The notes under the pieces were generated by a model. It was not told where the DNA came from and ran no database searches. It saw only the letters and a list, made by a program, of their open reading frames with translations. Source: Nakamurella alba (lineage in GTDB: Bacteria > Actinomycetota > Actinomycetes > Mycobacteriales > Nakamurellaceae). From it: 64,000 nucleotides of DNA. The translations under genes were made by a program, and so were the position numbers. The stretch spans positions 1-64,000 of the forward strand of contig NZ_WLYK01000009.1 in NCBI RefSeq assembly GCF_009707545.1, read 5' to 3'. Below, one piece after another: positions 24,439 to 32,670 of the stretch (its first letter is position 1; every line of letters begins with the position of its first letter).

Positions 24439-25275
24439 CATTCTGGGGATCCGGTCGTGGGTGCCGCCGTGCGGTCTGCACGGGAGCGGCACGGGCTGGG
24501 CCTGCGGGCACTGGCCGCGGCGATCGGGGTCAGCCCGGCGACACTGAGTCATCTGGAGAACGGCAAGGTCGCGGTGTCCACGGTGCGGCTGCGGGCGCTC
24601 GCGGCCGCGCTGGGCGTGCCGGTGGGCGAACTGCTGGTGGCGCCGGTGCCGGTTTACCCGGCGGACAATCCTGCGGAGCCGGCCGACTGGCGGGTGTTCC
24701 GGCCGCTGGACATCCGGGAGCCGTTGGCCTCGGCGATCGCCGAGTTCGTGCGCACCGGCTACCACGCCGCGACCTTGCGCGGCATCGCCGCGGCCGCCGG
24801 GATGAGCGCCGCCGCGATCTACGACCGGCACCCCAACAAGCAGTCGCTGCTGGTGGCCGCACTGGACCTCACCATGGACGAGATCGACGGTCGGATGGCT
24901 GCCGCCGCGGCCGAGGCGGAGCCGGGGGCCGCCCGGATGGGGCTGCTGGTCGAGGCGCTCGCGCTGTATCACCTGCACCGCCGCGACCTCGCCTTCCTCG
25001 GGGCCAGCGAGATGCGCTCCCTGATCCCGCCGCACCGGGCCCGGATCACTGCCCGCCGGGACGCCGTGCAGCACCGCCTCGACGCGCAGATCGACATGGG
25101 CGTCGCCGCCGGGGAACTCCGTCCGGTCTGGCCGACCCGGGTGGCGGGGCGGGCGATCTCCACCATGTGCACCTCGCTCCCCCAGTGGTTCTCGCACAAC
25201 GGCCCGGCCGACGCCGGCACCGTCGCCCGGGCCTACGCCGGGTATGCGGTGGTGATGCTGGGCGGTGAAACCTGA
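24430..25275 (+). CDS. XRE-TetR fusion transcriptional regulator
   Basis: 281 residues from GTG 24430. An XRE helix-turn-helix (~10-70: RSARERHGLGLRALAAAIGV, SPATLSHLENGK, LAAALGVPVGELL) is followed by a TetR-type HTH (~95-145: FVRTGYHAATLRGIAAAAGM, SAAAIYDRHPNKQSLLVAAL) and a TetR_C ligand-binding domain. Two unlike DNA-binding domains in one chain recur in actinobacterial acyl-CoA metabolism loci. It is divergent from the kinase/acyl-CoA dehydrogenase pair and so is a likely repressor of it, with an acyl-CoA as plausible ligand (inference). Confidence 0.92.
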   Translation: MTEHSGDPVVGAAVRSARERHGLGLRALAAAIGVSPATLSHLENGKVAVSTVRLRALAAALGVPVGELLVAPVPVYPADNPAEPADWRVFRPLDIREPLASAIAEFVRTGYHAATLRGIAAAAGMSAAAIYDRHPNKQSLLVAALDLTMDEIDGRMAAAAAEAEPGAARMGLLVEALALYHLHRRDLAFLGASEMRSLIPPHRARITARRDAVQHRLDAQIDMGVAAGELRPVWPTRVAGRAISTMCTSLPQWFSHNGPADAGTVARAYAGYAVVMLGGET

Positions 25276-25377
25276 TCCCGGAGTGCGGCTACTGGTCATA
25301 CAGCATGTGATCGACCCCGACAGTTCTTCGAACCGTCATTCTGAGCTGATCACCACCACACCAACGTAAAACAGCGT

Positions 25378-27123
25378 ATGGTTCCTGAGATGCAGCCACG
25401 AATAAGAGAGATCCATCTGACCACCCCCGGGCAAAAGGTGGCCACCAGCAGGAATGTGACCTTGATTGTTGGACCCAACAACGCCGGAAAGTCTGCATTG
25501 CTCTACGGCATTTTGCACGAGATGCAGAGAATAGAGGGACAGCAGGGGCCTGACCACCCCATTGTGGATTCTCTTGAAGTCGAGATGCCATCAAAAGAGG
25601 ATCTGCGAGAATTCTTTGCGGAACGCTCCGAGATCTATCCTCCCGGAACATATCGTAACACTTTCTACCAAGAAACGACCTACGTCGTTCAGAACGGCAC
25701 ACCACTACAAGAGTCCGTGATTGATCAAGCATCAAACATGACGAATCGGTTTGGTCCAAATATTAGCTCATCTCTGATCGCCATCATCGGGCCCGAAGGC
25801 CGCGGAGCTGGCCTCTCAAGTCGACAAGCTCCAGATCTGATGAACAACCAGGCACCCCAGGCTCCTCTCGACTTTCTTTGGGCCGACCGCGACCTCGAGG
25901 AGAAGATGAATGGCCATATGCACACAGCCTTCGGAGAGAACATCGTGGTCAATCGCCACGCTGGCCCGAATGTGCATCTGCATGTCGGACGGGTCGAGAC
26001 CCCCGAGCCTCGTATCGGTGATCGATCTCCCTATATGGCAGAACTGATGGCCCTACCGCTCTTCAATGAGCAAGGTGCTGGCATGCAGGCTTTTATGGGA
26101 ACTGTCGCCACACTCTCTACTGATCGACGCACAATCCTACTGTTCGATGAGCCCGAGGCATTCCTTCATCCTCCCCAAGCGCGACTCTTGGGCACCTTGA
26201 TGGTTCAATTGGCACGTGAGACAAAGACTCAAGTAATCGCAAGCACACACAGCGATGATCTTGTACGAGGGGTACTTGACGGCGCAAAGACAGAGTCGGA
26301 GGTCACTCTCGCGCGCATCACAAGGCCGAGCCATGAGAAGAATCGGATCGCCCAAGTAACGCCTTCGACCATCAAAGACATGTATTCCGATCCATTGCTT
26401 CGCTTTTCGAAGATTCTGGACGGAATCTTCTACAAGGGAGTCGTGCTATGTGAAGCGGAAATGGACTGCACCTACTACTCGGCCGTACTTCAGCACGTAG
26501 AAGAAACCAAGGAACTGGCAGCTTCCGATCTTCTTTTCACGCATTCCTCGGGCAAGGACCGTCTAGAACGCTCCTTCAGCGCCTTGCATGCCGCATCGGT
26601 TCCGGTGGCAGTGATAGCCGACGTCGATCTATTGGCCGACTCGGCAAAGTTTCGATCAATTTATGAAGCAATGGGCGGAGAGTGGACCGTCATAGAAGCG
26701 CAGTTCAATGTCTTGGAAGCCTCGATATCGAGTCTGAAACGGTGGCCATCTCGGACAGAGGCCCGCGAGAACCTACAAAAGATTCTCGGCGTTGATGGGA
26801 ATGAGACTCTCACAGCAAGCGAACTTCGTTCGATTCGAGAAGCAGTCAGGGTCGAAACGGGTTGGAAGCTCATCAAGAAGCGCGGTCGAAGTGGCGTGGA
26901 TTCCGGTGACCCGACGATTGCTTTCGACAAGATTCTCACGGAATGCTACAAGTGCGGCCTTTTTGTGCTCGAAGTCGGCGAACTGGAACGTTTCCACCCT
27001 GAAGTTGGCGGAACGAAGCAAACGTGGCTGCGCCTGGTACTCGAAGGGGGATTATATCGGACTAGTGATGCTGCACAGAAGCTGCTCCTACGGGTTCGGC
27101 GATTCATTGAAGGACTGCAGTAG
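25378..27123 (+). CDS. OLD-like AAA ATPase with TOPRIM nuclease domain
   Basis: 581 residues if ATG 25378 is used; ATG 25390 (MQPRIREIHL) is equally likely, since neither has a clear ribosome site. Walker A is GPNNAGKS (32-39), Walker B ILLFDEPE (253-260), and ASTHSDDL (288-295) follows. The TOPRIM half has Glu359/Glu361 and Asp363 (LCEAEMDCTYY) and the DVD motif (IADVDLL, Asp415/Asp417), the metal-binding set of OLD-family nucleases. The DNA is clearly AT-richer than its neighbours, with codons such as AAT, TTT and TCA that adjoining genes avoid: a sign of transfer. No GajB-like helicase or other partner adjoins. Anti-phage function is inference from the family. Confidence 0.88.
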   Translation: MVPEMQPRIREIHLTTPGQKVATSRNVTLIVGPNNAGKSALLYGILHEMQRIEGQQGPDHPIVDSLEVEMPSKEDLREFFAERSEIYPPGTYRNTFYQETTYVVQNGTPLQESVIDQASNMTNRFGPNISSSLIAIIGPEGRGAGLSSRQAPDLMNNQAPQAPLDFLWADRDLEEKMNGHMHTAFGENIVVNRHAGPNVHLHVGRVETPEPRIGDRSPYMAELMALPLFNEQGAGMQAFMGTVATLSTDRRTILLFDEPEAFLHPPQARLLGTLMVQLARETKTQVIASTHSDDLVRGVLDGAKTESEVTLARITRPSHEKNRIAQVTPSTIKDMYSDPLLRFSKILDGIFYKGVVLCEAEMDCTYYSAVLQHVEETKELAASDLLFTHSSGKDRLERSFSALHAASVPVAVIADVDLLADSAKFRSIYEAMGGEWTVIEAQFNVLEASISSLKRWPSRTEARENLQKILGVDGNETLTASELRSIREAVRVETGWKLIKKRGRSGVDSGDPTIAFDKILTECYKCGLFVLEVGELERFHPEVGGTKQTWLRLVLEGGLYRTSDAAQKLLLRVRRFIEGLQ

Positions 27124-27166
27124 GTCGCCAGCCCGCCCTGAGCGGTCAGCCACTCCGAATCCTCGG

Positions 27167-27868
27167 TCAGCGCACCGGATCCCGGCCGGTCGGGCGGATG
27201 CGGATGTCGTCGACCGAGGCGCCGTTGCGGAGGACGATGGCGTCGCGGATGACGGCAGCCACCTCGTCCGGGCGGAGCAGCAGGGCGGGGTCGTAGTGGC
27301 CACCCTCGTGCTGCTCGACGGAGGCCTCGAGCAGCGCGCTGTCGGTGCGGCCGGGGTAGACGCTGGTGACCCGGAGGCCGTGCGGCTCCTCCTCCAGACG
27401 CAGGGTGTCGGCGAAGGCCTTCAGCGCGTACTTCGTCGCGGAGTAGAGGCTGCCGGTCGGGTAGGCGAAGAGCCCGGCGCCGGAGTTGACGAACACCACG
27501 GTGCCGCCCCGCTCCCGCAGCCCCGGCAGCGCCAGCTGGGTGATCCGCACCGGCGCGAAGACGTTGAGCTGGAACGACTCCCGCCACTCCTCGGGTCCCA
27601 TGGTCGGCACCGCTCCGCGTGGGTAGGCACCGGCCGAGTGCACAACCGCGTCCAGCGGCGGCAGGTCCGCCGCCGCCCGCTCGAGATCAGCGGGATCGGT
27701 CAGGTCCACCGGCCAGGCGGTGATGCCTGGCACGGTGGCCAGGTCCGCCAACCTGCCGGGGTCGCGGCCGCCGGCCAGCACGTCGTGCGTGCCGGCCAGC
27801 GCCCGGCACACCGCGCCGCCGATCGCGCCGGACGCCCCGGTCACCAACACCGTCGGTCGTGCACTCAT
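27167..27868 (-). CDS. Short-chain dehydrogenase/reductase
   Basis: 233 residues. The Rossmann motif VLVTGASGAIGGAVCRAL, DAVVHSAGAYPRGAVP, catalytic Ser (FVNSGAGLF) and YSATKYALKAF (Tyr-x-x-x-Lys) are all present, so it is an active classical SDR. The cofactor cannot be decided with certainty; Arg in AGGRDPGRLADL suggests NADP. It overlaps the LysR gene by 4 bases (ATGA) and ends the 17-kb minus-strand run, so it may process a product of the hydantoinase pathway or be a side gene. Confidence 0.93.
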   Translation of the reverse strand: MSARPTVLVTGASGAIGGAVCRALAGTHDVLAGGRDPGRLADLATVPGITAWPVDLTDPADLERAAADLPPLDAVVHSAGAYPRGAVPTMGPEEWRESFQLNVFAPVRITQLALPGLRERGGTVVFVNSGAGLFAYPTGSLYSATKYALKAFADTLRLEEEPHGLRVTSVYPGRTDSALLEASVEQHEGGHYDPALLLRPDEVAAVIRDAIVLRNGASVDDIRIRPTGRDPVR

Positions 27869-28794
27869 GCGACATCTCCTGTCCGACGGTCGATCCCGAG
27901 CTGCTCGGACATCGCCGCCACGAAGTTCTGCAGGGCCGGGTCGACATGGTCGGTGCGCCAGTACATCCAGGTCCGCACCCGCAGCCCGGAACCGTCGAGC
28001 GGCACGGTGACCACCCCGCCGAGATGCGTCGTGGCCATCGACTGCGGCACCAGGGCGATGCCGTACCCCGCCGCCACGAACCCCGCGTGCTCGATGTAGG
28101 TGGCGTGCACGGTCCGGATCTCCGGCGAGAAGCCGAGCTCGCGCGCCGCGTGCACCAGGTCGTCCTGGCCCCCGGCGTAGGCCTCGCGCGGGAACGAGAT
28201 GAAACTCTCCGCCCGCAGGTCCAGCAGGGACAGCGACGTCCGGGAGGCCAGCCGGTGGTCCTTCGGCAGCGCCACCACCAGCCGCTCCTCGTGCAGCAGC
28301 GCACCCTGGATGCCAGGGGCGTCCACCCCGGAGAAGGTGAAGACGACGTCCAGCTGCTGGTCGGTGAGCCGGTTGACGGCCACCACGTTGTCCATCCGGG
28401 TCAGGTCGACCTGTACGTCCGGCAGCTGCGCCCGCACCCGGTAGAGCGCCTCCGGCACCTCACCCAGGTACAGCAGGGTCGGCACGATCCCGGCCCGCAC
28501 CCGGCCGATCCGGCCGGCCACCGACTGCCGGGCCGCCTGCTGGATCTCCCGGTAGTGCTGCAGGATCGCCAGCGCCCGGGTGTAGATCTCCTGCCCGACC
28601 GGGGTCAGCGCGAACGGCCGCAACGACCGGTCCAGCAGGGTCACCCCGAGATCGCGCTCCAGCTTGGTGATCTGCTGGCTCAACGCGGACTGGGTGACCC
28701 CGCAGTACGCAGCCGCCCGGGCGAAGCTCTGCTGCTCGACCAGGGCTACCAGGTAGCTCATCCGGCGATCGGCGATCGCCCCCTCCGGATCCAC
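27865..28794 (-). CDS. LysR-type transcriptional regulator
   Basis: 310 residues if GTG 28794 is used (GGGGGG just upstream). An in-frame GTG at 28890 would add 32 low-complexity residues, and an ATG at 28761 would give 299; the family normally begins a few residues before MSYLVALVEQQSFARAAAYC. The HTH continues TQSALSQQITKLERDLGVTL. The effector domain has the usual PTLLYLGEVPEALYRVRAQL and GYGIALVPQS. It sits at the 3' end of the HyuAB operon, coupled to the SDR gene, and is the obvious candidate for controlling that operon. Unusually, it is not divergent from it. Confidence 0.9.
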   Translation of the reverse strand: MDPEGAIADRRMSYLVALVEQQSFARAAAYCGVTQSALSQQITKLERDLGVTLLDRSLRPFALTPVGQEIYTRALAILQHYREIQQAARQSVAGRIGRVRAGIVPTLLYLGEVPEALYRVRAQLPDVQVDLTRMDNVVAVNRLTDQQLDVVFTFSGVDAPGIQGALLHEERLVVALPKDHRLASRTSLSLLDLRAESFISFPREAYAGGQDDLVHAARELGFSPEIRTVHATYIEHAGFVAAGYGIALVPQSMATTHLGGVVTVPLDGSGLRVRTWMYWRTDHVDPALQNFVAAMSEQLGIDRRTGDVA

Positions 28795-28903
28795 GAAGCC
28801 CCCCGCCGTCGGTGCCGCGGCGGGCCCGCTGCCCACCGGTACCGCGACAGCATCGAGATCGAGGCTGCTCTCCGCAAGTCCCCGCTTCACCGGGCAGGCG
28901 CTC

Positions 28904-30550
28904 TCACGGCCCGGGCCAGCCGTAGTCGGCCGCCGCGGCCTCGGCGGTCAGCCGGCCCTGCAGCACCTCACGACCCACGTCCTCGGCGGACCGCAGCGCC
29001 GGGTCGCCGTAGCCGCCGCCACCCGCCGTGTCGACGGTGATCACGTCACCCCTGTTCAAGGTGGTCACAGTCCGGGTCACCGGCTCGGACCCGTTGCGGG
29101 TCACCGCCAGCGCGGCACCCGGCCGGCCGCCGAACAGGCCCCACGGCCGGCTGGCCACCCGGCTCACACTGACGTCGCAGAGGCAGTCGTCGTGCTCGAT
29201 CCGCAATTGCCGGCGGATGCCCATGCCGCCGCGGAAGGTGCCGGAACCGGCCGAGCCGTCGACCAGCTCGTACCGTTCCACGGTGATCGGGTACTCGGAC
29301 TCCAGGCACTCGATCGGCAGGTTGGAGGTGTTGGTGATGTGCGCCTGCACCCCGTCCAGCCCGTCCTGGCAGGAGCCGCCGCCGTAGCCGCCGCCGATGG
29401 TCTCCAGGTACACGTAGAACTGCCCGGTCCGCGGGTCGGTCCCGGAGAACTGCACCGCGGGCACCGATCCGTAGCTCGCGGCCAGTACCTGCTCCGGGAC
29501 GGCCGGCGCCAGCGCCCCGTGCACCAGGTCGACCACCCGCTGACAGAGCTGGGTCCGGCCGTTCACCGCCGCCGGCGCCACGCAGCTGAACACCGAGCCG
29601 GACCTGGCCTGCACCTCGATCGGCCGGTAGAGCCCCGCATTCGCCGGGATGTCCGGCCCCACCAGACTTTTCATCGCGTAGTACACGGTCGCCAGCAACG
29701 CGGTGCGCACCATGTTGATGCTGGACCGGTGCTGGTCCGGCCCGTCGAACACCAGGCGGACCGTGTCGCCCGCCACGGTGATCTCCACACCGACGTCGAG
29801 GGCCTCGTCCAGCTCGTCGCTGTCGAAGGTGTCGCGGAACGGGTAGACGCCGTCCGGGATCCGGCTGATGCCGATCCGCACCATCCGCTCCGAGTAGTCC
29901 ATCAGCGCACTGCCGGCCGCCGCGACCACGCCGGTGCCGTAACGACGGCAGATCTCGGCGTACCGCCGCACGCCCAGCCGGTTCGCGGCGAGCTGGGCGC
30001 TGAAGTCGGCGAGGCGCTCGGTCGGGACCTGCATGTTGGTCAGGATGAGGTGCAGCACGTCGTCGATGTAGCCGTCGGCGGTGGCGAACCGCACGGCCGG
30101 GATGCGGATGCCCTCCTGGAAGATCGTGGCGTGCCCGCGGTCCGCGTAGTCGGCGTGGTGCGCCAGGTTGGTCGCCCAGGCCACCAGTTCCCCGTCGACG
30201 AAGACCGGTGTGGCCACCACGATGTCGGGCAGGTGGGTGCCGCCACCGGTGTGCGGGTCGTTGCCGACGAAGGAGTCGCCCTCCCGGATGTCGTCCAACG
30301 GGTACCGCTGCCGGATCGCGTCGACGATGCCCATCAGCGATCCCAGGTGCAGCGGGATGTGCTCGGCCTGCGCCAGCGACCGCCCCTGCGGGTCGAACAG
30401 CGAGGTGGTGCAGTCCCGGCGTTCCTTGATGTTGGGCGAGAACGACGCCTTGACCAGCGCCTCCCCCATCTCCTCGCAGATCGAGGCCAGCGCTGCCCCG
30501 ATCACCTCCGTGGTGATCGGATCCGGTGCGGCAACAGTGGTGTCGGTCAT
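28904..30550 (-). CDS. Hydantoinase B/oxoprolinase family protein (pair 2)
   Basis: 548 residues. The HyuB family is clear: MGEALVKASFSPNIKERRDC, GDSFVGNDPHTGGGTHLPDI, AHHADYADRGHATIFQEGIR, QFYVYLETIGGGYGGGSCQD and a late GSGTFRGGMGIRRQL. It is the B subunit of an ATP-dependent enzyme that opens cyclic amides such as N-methylhydantoin or 5-oxoproline; other family members act on caprolactam or, as carboxylases, acetone. It overlaps its A subunit by 4 bases. It differs clearly in sequence from the other HyuB in this operon (34432-36135), so the two are not a recent duplication. Confidence 0.93.
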   Translation of the reverse strand: MTDTTVAAPDPITTEVIGAALASICEEMGEALVKASFSPNIKERRDCTTSLFDPQGRSLAQAEHIPLHLGSLMGIVDAIRQRYPLDDIREGDSFVGNDPHTGGGTHLPDIVVATPVFVDGELVAWATNLAHHADYADRGHATIFQEGIRIPAVRFATADGYIDDVLHLILTNMQVPTERLADFSAQLAANRLGVRRYAEICRRYGTGVVAAAGSALMDYSERMVRIGISRIPDGVYPFRDTFDSDELDEALDVGVEITVAGDTVRLVFDGPDQHRSSINMVRTALLATVYYAMKSLVGPDIPANAGLYRPIEVQARSGSVFSCVAPAAVNGRTQLCQRVVDLVHGALAPAVPEQVLAASYGSVPAVQFSGTDPRTGQFYVYLETIGGGYGGGSCQDGLDGVQAHITNTSNLPIECLESEYPITVERYELVDGSAGSGTFRGGMGIRRQLRIEHDDCLCDVSVSRVASRPWGLFGGRPGAALAVTRNGSEPVTRTVTTLNRGDVITVDTAGGGGYGDPALRSAEDVGREVLQGRLTAEAAAADYGWPGP

Positions 30551-32670
30551 GACTGCACTCCTGTCAGCACGGCGGCGGACTCGATGGATCGGTCGGGCAC
30601 GGTGCCGGCCGAGGCCGGTCGGCAGATGATCGCCAGGTGGGCATCGACCTCCGCCTCCTGCCCGGGCAGCAGCACGGTGGTGGCGTCGTACTGCTCGATG
30701 ACGGCCGGGCCGATGACGACGTCGCCGGCCCGCAGGGCGGCGCGGTCGTACACCGCGGTGGGCACCCGGCCACCGGCCTCGGGGAAGTGGACCTCGCGCA
30801 TCCCGATCACCGCCGCCGACGGGTCACCGCCGGTCACCTCCACCCGGGCCGGCTCGACCCGCGGCACCGCCTGGGCAGCGGCGACCCGGAAGGTCACCAG
30901 CTCGATCGGCGCCCCGGCGTTGACGTAGCCGTAGCGCCGCTGGTGCGCCGCCTCGAAGGCAGTGGTGGTGGACCACAGCCATCCGGCCTCGTCGTCATCG
31001 ACATCCGCCACCGGGACCCTGATCTCGTAGTTCTGACCGAGATACCGCACGTCCACCGCGAGTTCGGTGGACCGCTGGTCATCGTGCACCCCCTCCCGGT
31101 CGAACCAGGCGTGTGCCTGCCCGGTCAGCTCCCGGCCGAGTGCTGCGGCCACCGGCACGGCGGCCGCGTCCAGCACCAGCCGGCGGGTCCGGGTGAAGTC
31201 GCAGCGCACATCGGTCATCAGCATGCCCATCGCCGACATCGCCCCGGGGGTGGGCGGCAGCAGGATCTGCGACATGCCCAGTTCGGCGGCCAGTCTCGCG
31301 GCGTGCAACGGCCCGGCGCCGCCGAAGGCGACCAGGGTGTAGTCCGCCGGGTTGTAGCCACGCTGCACCGAGATCCGGCGGATGGCCCGGGCCATGTTGG
31401 CGGTGACCACGCTGATGATGCCCTGGGCGGTCTGCTCCACGCCGAGCCCCAACCGGTCGGCCAGCCGGGCGACGGCCTTGACCGACAGCTCCGGGTCGAT
31501 GGACATCCGGCCGCCCAGCAGCGCCCGCTGGTGCAGCACGCCCAGCACCACGTTCGCGTCGGTCACCGTCGCCTCGCCCGAGCCCAGCGCGTAGCAGGCG
31601 GGCCCGGGGTCCGCCCCGGCCGACTGCGGCCCGACCTTCAGGTGACCGGCGTCGTCGATCCAGGCGATGGAACCGCCGCCGGCGCCGACGGTGCTGATGT
31701 CGAGCATCGGCGTCCGGATCGGCCGGTCCTCGATGGTGGTGCCCGCCGACACCACCGGACGGGCGTCCCGCACCAGCGCGATGTCGGTGGAGGTTCCGCC
31801 CATGTCGAAGGTGATGATGTCGTCGTGGCCGGACACCGACGACAGGTGCGCGGCACCGACGACCCCGGTGCTGGGTCCCGAGAGCACCGTGCGCACCGGC
31901 AGTTCCGCGGCCTGCTCGAACGAGATGACGCCGCCGTTGCTCTGGGTCACCTTCGGGCCGACCCGCAGCCCGGCCGCGGCCAGCCCGGTGCGCAGCCGGG
32001 ACAGGTAGCCGTGCATGACCGGGCCGACGAAGGCGTTGACGGCGGTGGTGGACAGCCGCTCGAACTCGCGGAACTCGGGCAGCACCTCGTGCGAGACGGA
32101 CAGGAAGGCGTCCGGCAGCATCTCCCGCACCACGCCGGCGATCGCCTGCTCGTGGGCCGGGTCGAGATAGCTGTACAGCAGGCAGATCGCCACCGCGCCG
32201 ACGCCTGCGTCTTTGAGATGCTGGACCTGGGAACGGATGTCGGCCTCGTCGAGCGGGATCCGGACGGCGCCGGTGTGGTCCAGTCGCTCCTGCACCTCCA
32301 GCCGCAGCTCCCGCGGGACCAGGTCGGAGGGCTTGCGGGCGGCCAGGTCGTAGAGCCGCGGCCGGCGCTGCCGGCCGAGTTCGAGCAGATCGCGCAGGCC
32401 GGCGGTGGTGATCAGGCCCAGGGTGGCGCCACGATGCTGCAGCAGGGCGTTGGTCGCCACGGTCGTGCCATGGGCGAGGTAGGAGATGGCCGTGAGGTCC
32501 TCGTCGCCGGACCAGGCCTGCAGCACGCTCCGGACCCCCTGCAGCACCGCCACTCCCGGGTCGGCCGGCGTGCTGGACACCTTGACGACGGTGACCCGCC
32601 CGGTGCTCTCGTCGAAGAGGCAGACGTCGGTGAACGTCCCGCCCGTGTCGACCCCGATCCTGACCGTCAT
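30547..32670 (-). CDS. Hydantoinase A/oxoprolinase family protein (pair 2)
   Basis: 707 residues. The ASKHA-type ATPase fold of HyuA is shown by MTVRIGVDTGGTFTDVCLF, AHGTTVATNALLQHRGATLG, SHEVLPEFREFERLSTTAVN, VLSGPSTGVVGAAHLS, TFDMGGTSTDIALV and DYTLVAFGGAGPLHAARLA. It is the ATP-hydrolysing subunit that partners HyuB. The start at ATG 32670 overlaps the flavoenzyme stop, and the stop overlaps the HyuB start, so stoichiometric translation is likely. Substrate unknown. Confidence 0.93.
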   Translation of the reverse strand: MTVRIGVDTGGTFTDVCLFDESTGRVTVVKVSSTPADPGVAVLQGVRSVLQAWSGDEDLTAISYLAHGTTVATNALLQHRGATLGLITTAGLRDLLELGRQRRPRLYDLAARKPSDLVPRELRLEVQERLDHTGAVRIPLDEADIRSQVQHLKDAGVGAVAICLLYSYLDPAHEQAIAGVVREMLPDAFLSVSHEVLPEFREFERLSTTAVNAFVGPVMHGYLSRLRTGLAAAGLRVGPKVTQSNGGVISFEQAAELPVRTVLSGPSTGVVGAAHLSSVSGHDDIITFDMGGTSTDIALVRDARPVVSAGTTIEDRPIRTPMLDISTVGAGGGSIAWIDDAGHLKVGPQSAGADPGPACYALGSGEATVTDANVVLGVLHQRALLGGRMSIDPELSVKAVARLADRLGLGVEQTAQGIISVVTANMARAIRRISVQRGYNPADYTLVAFGGAGPLHAARLAAELGMSQILLPPTPGAMSAMGMLMTDVRCDFTRTRRLVLDAAAVPVAAALGRELTGQAHAWFDREGVHDDQRSTELAVDVRYLGQNYEIRVPVADVDDDEAGWLWSTTTAFEAAHQRRYGYVNAGAPIELVTFRVAAAQAVPRVEPARVEVTGGDPSAAVIGMREVHFPEAGGRVPTAVYDRAALRAGDVVIGPAVIEQYDATTVLLPGQEAEVDAHLAIICRPASAGTVPDRSIESAAVLTGVQS

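Noticed and set aside
25378-27123. Gabija system
   Set aside because: Only a GajA-like nuclease is present; no UvrD-like GajB gene on either side.
27167-28794. LysR-SDR as an independent locus unrelated to the operon
   Set aside because: Not excluded, but spacing and strand fit a continuation of the operon; only a ~110-base gap separates them if GTG 28794 is used.
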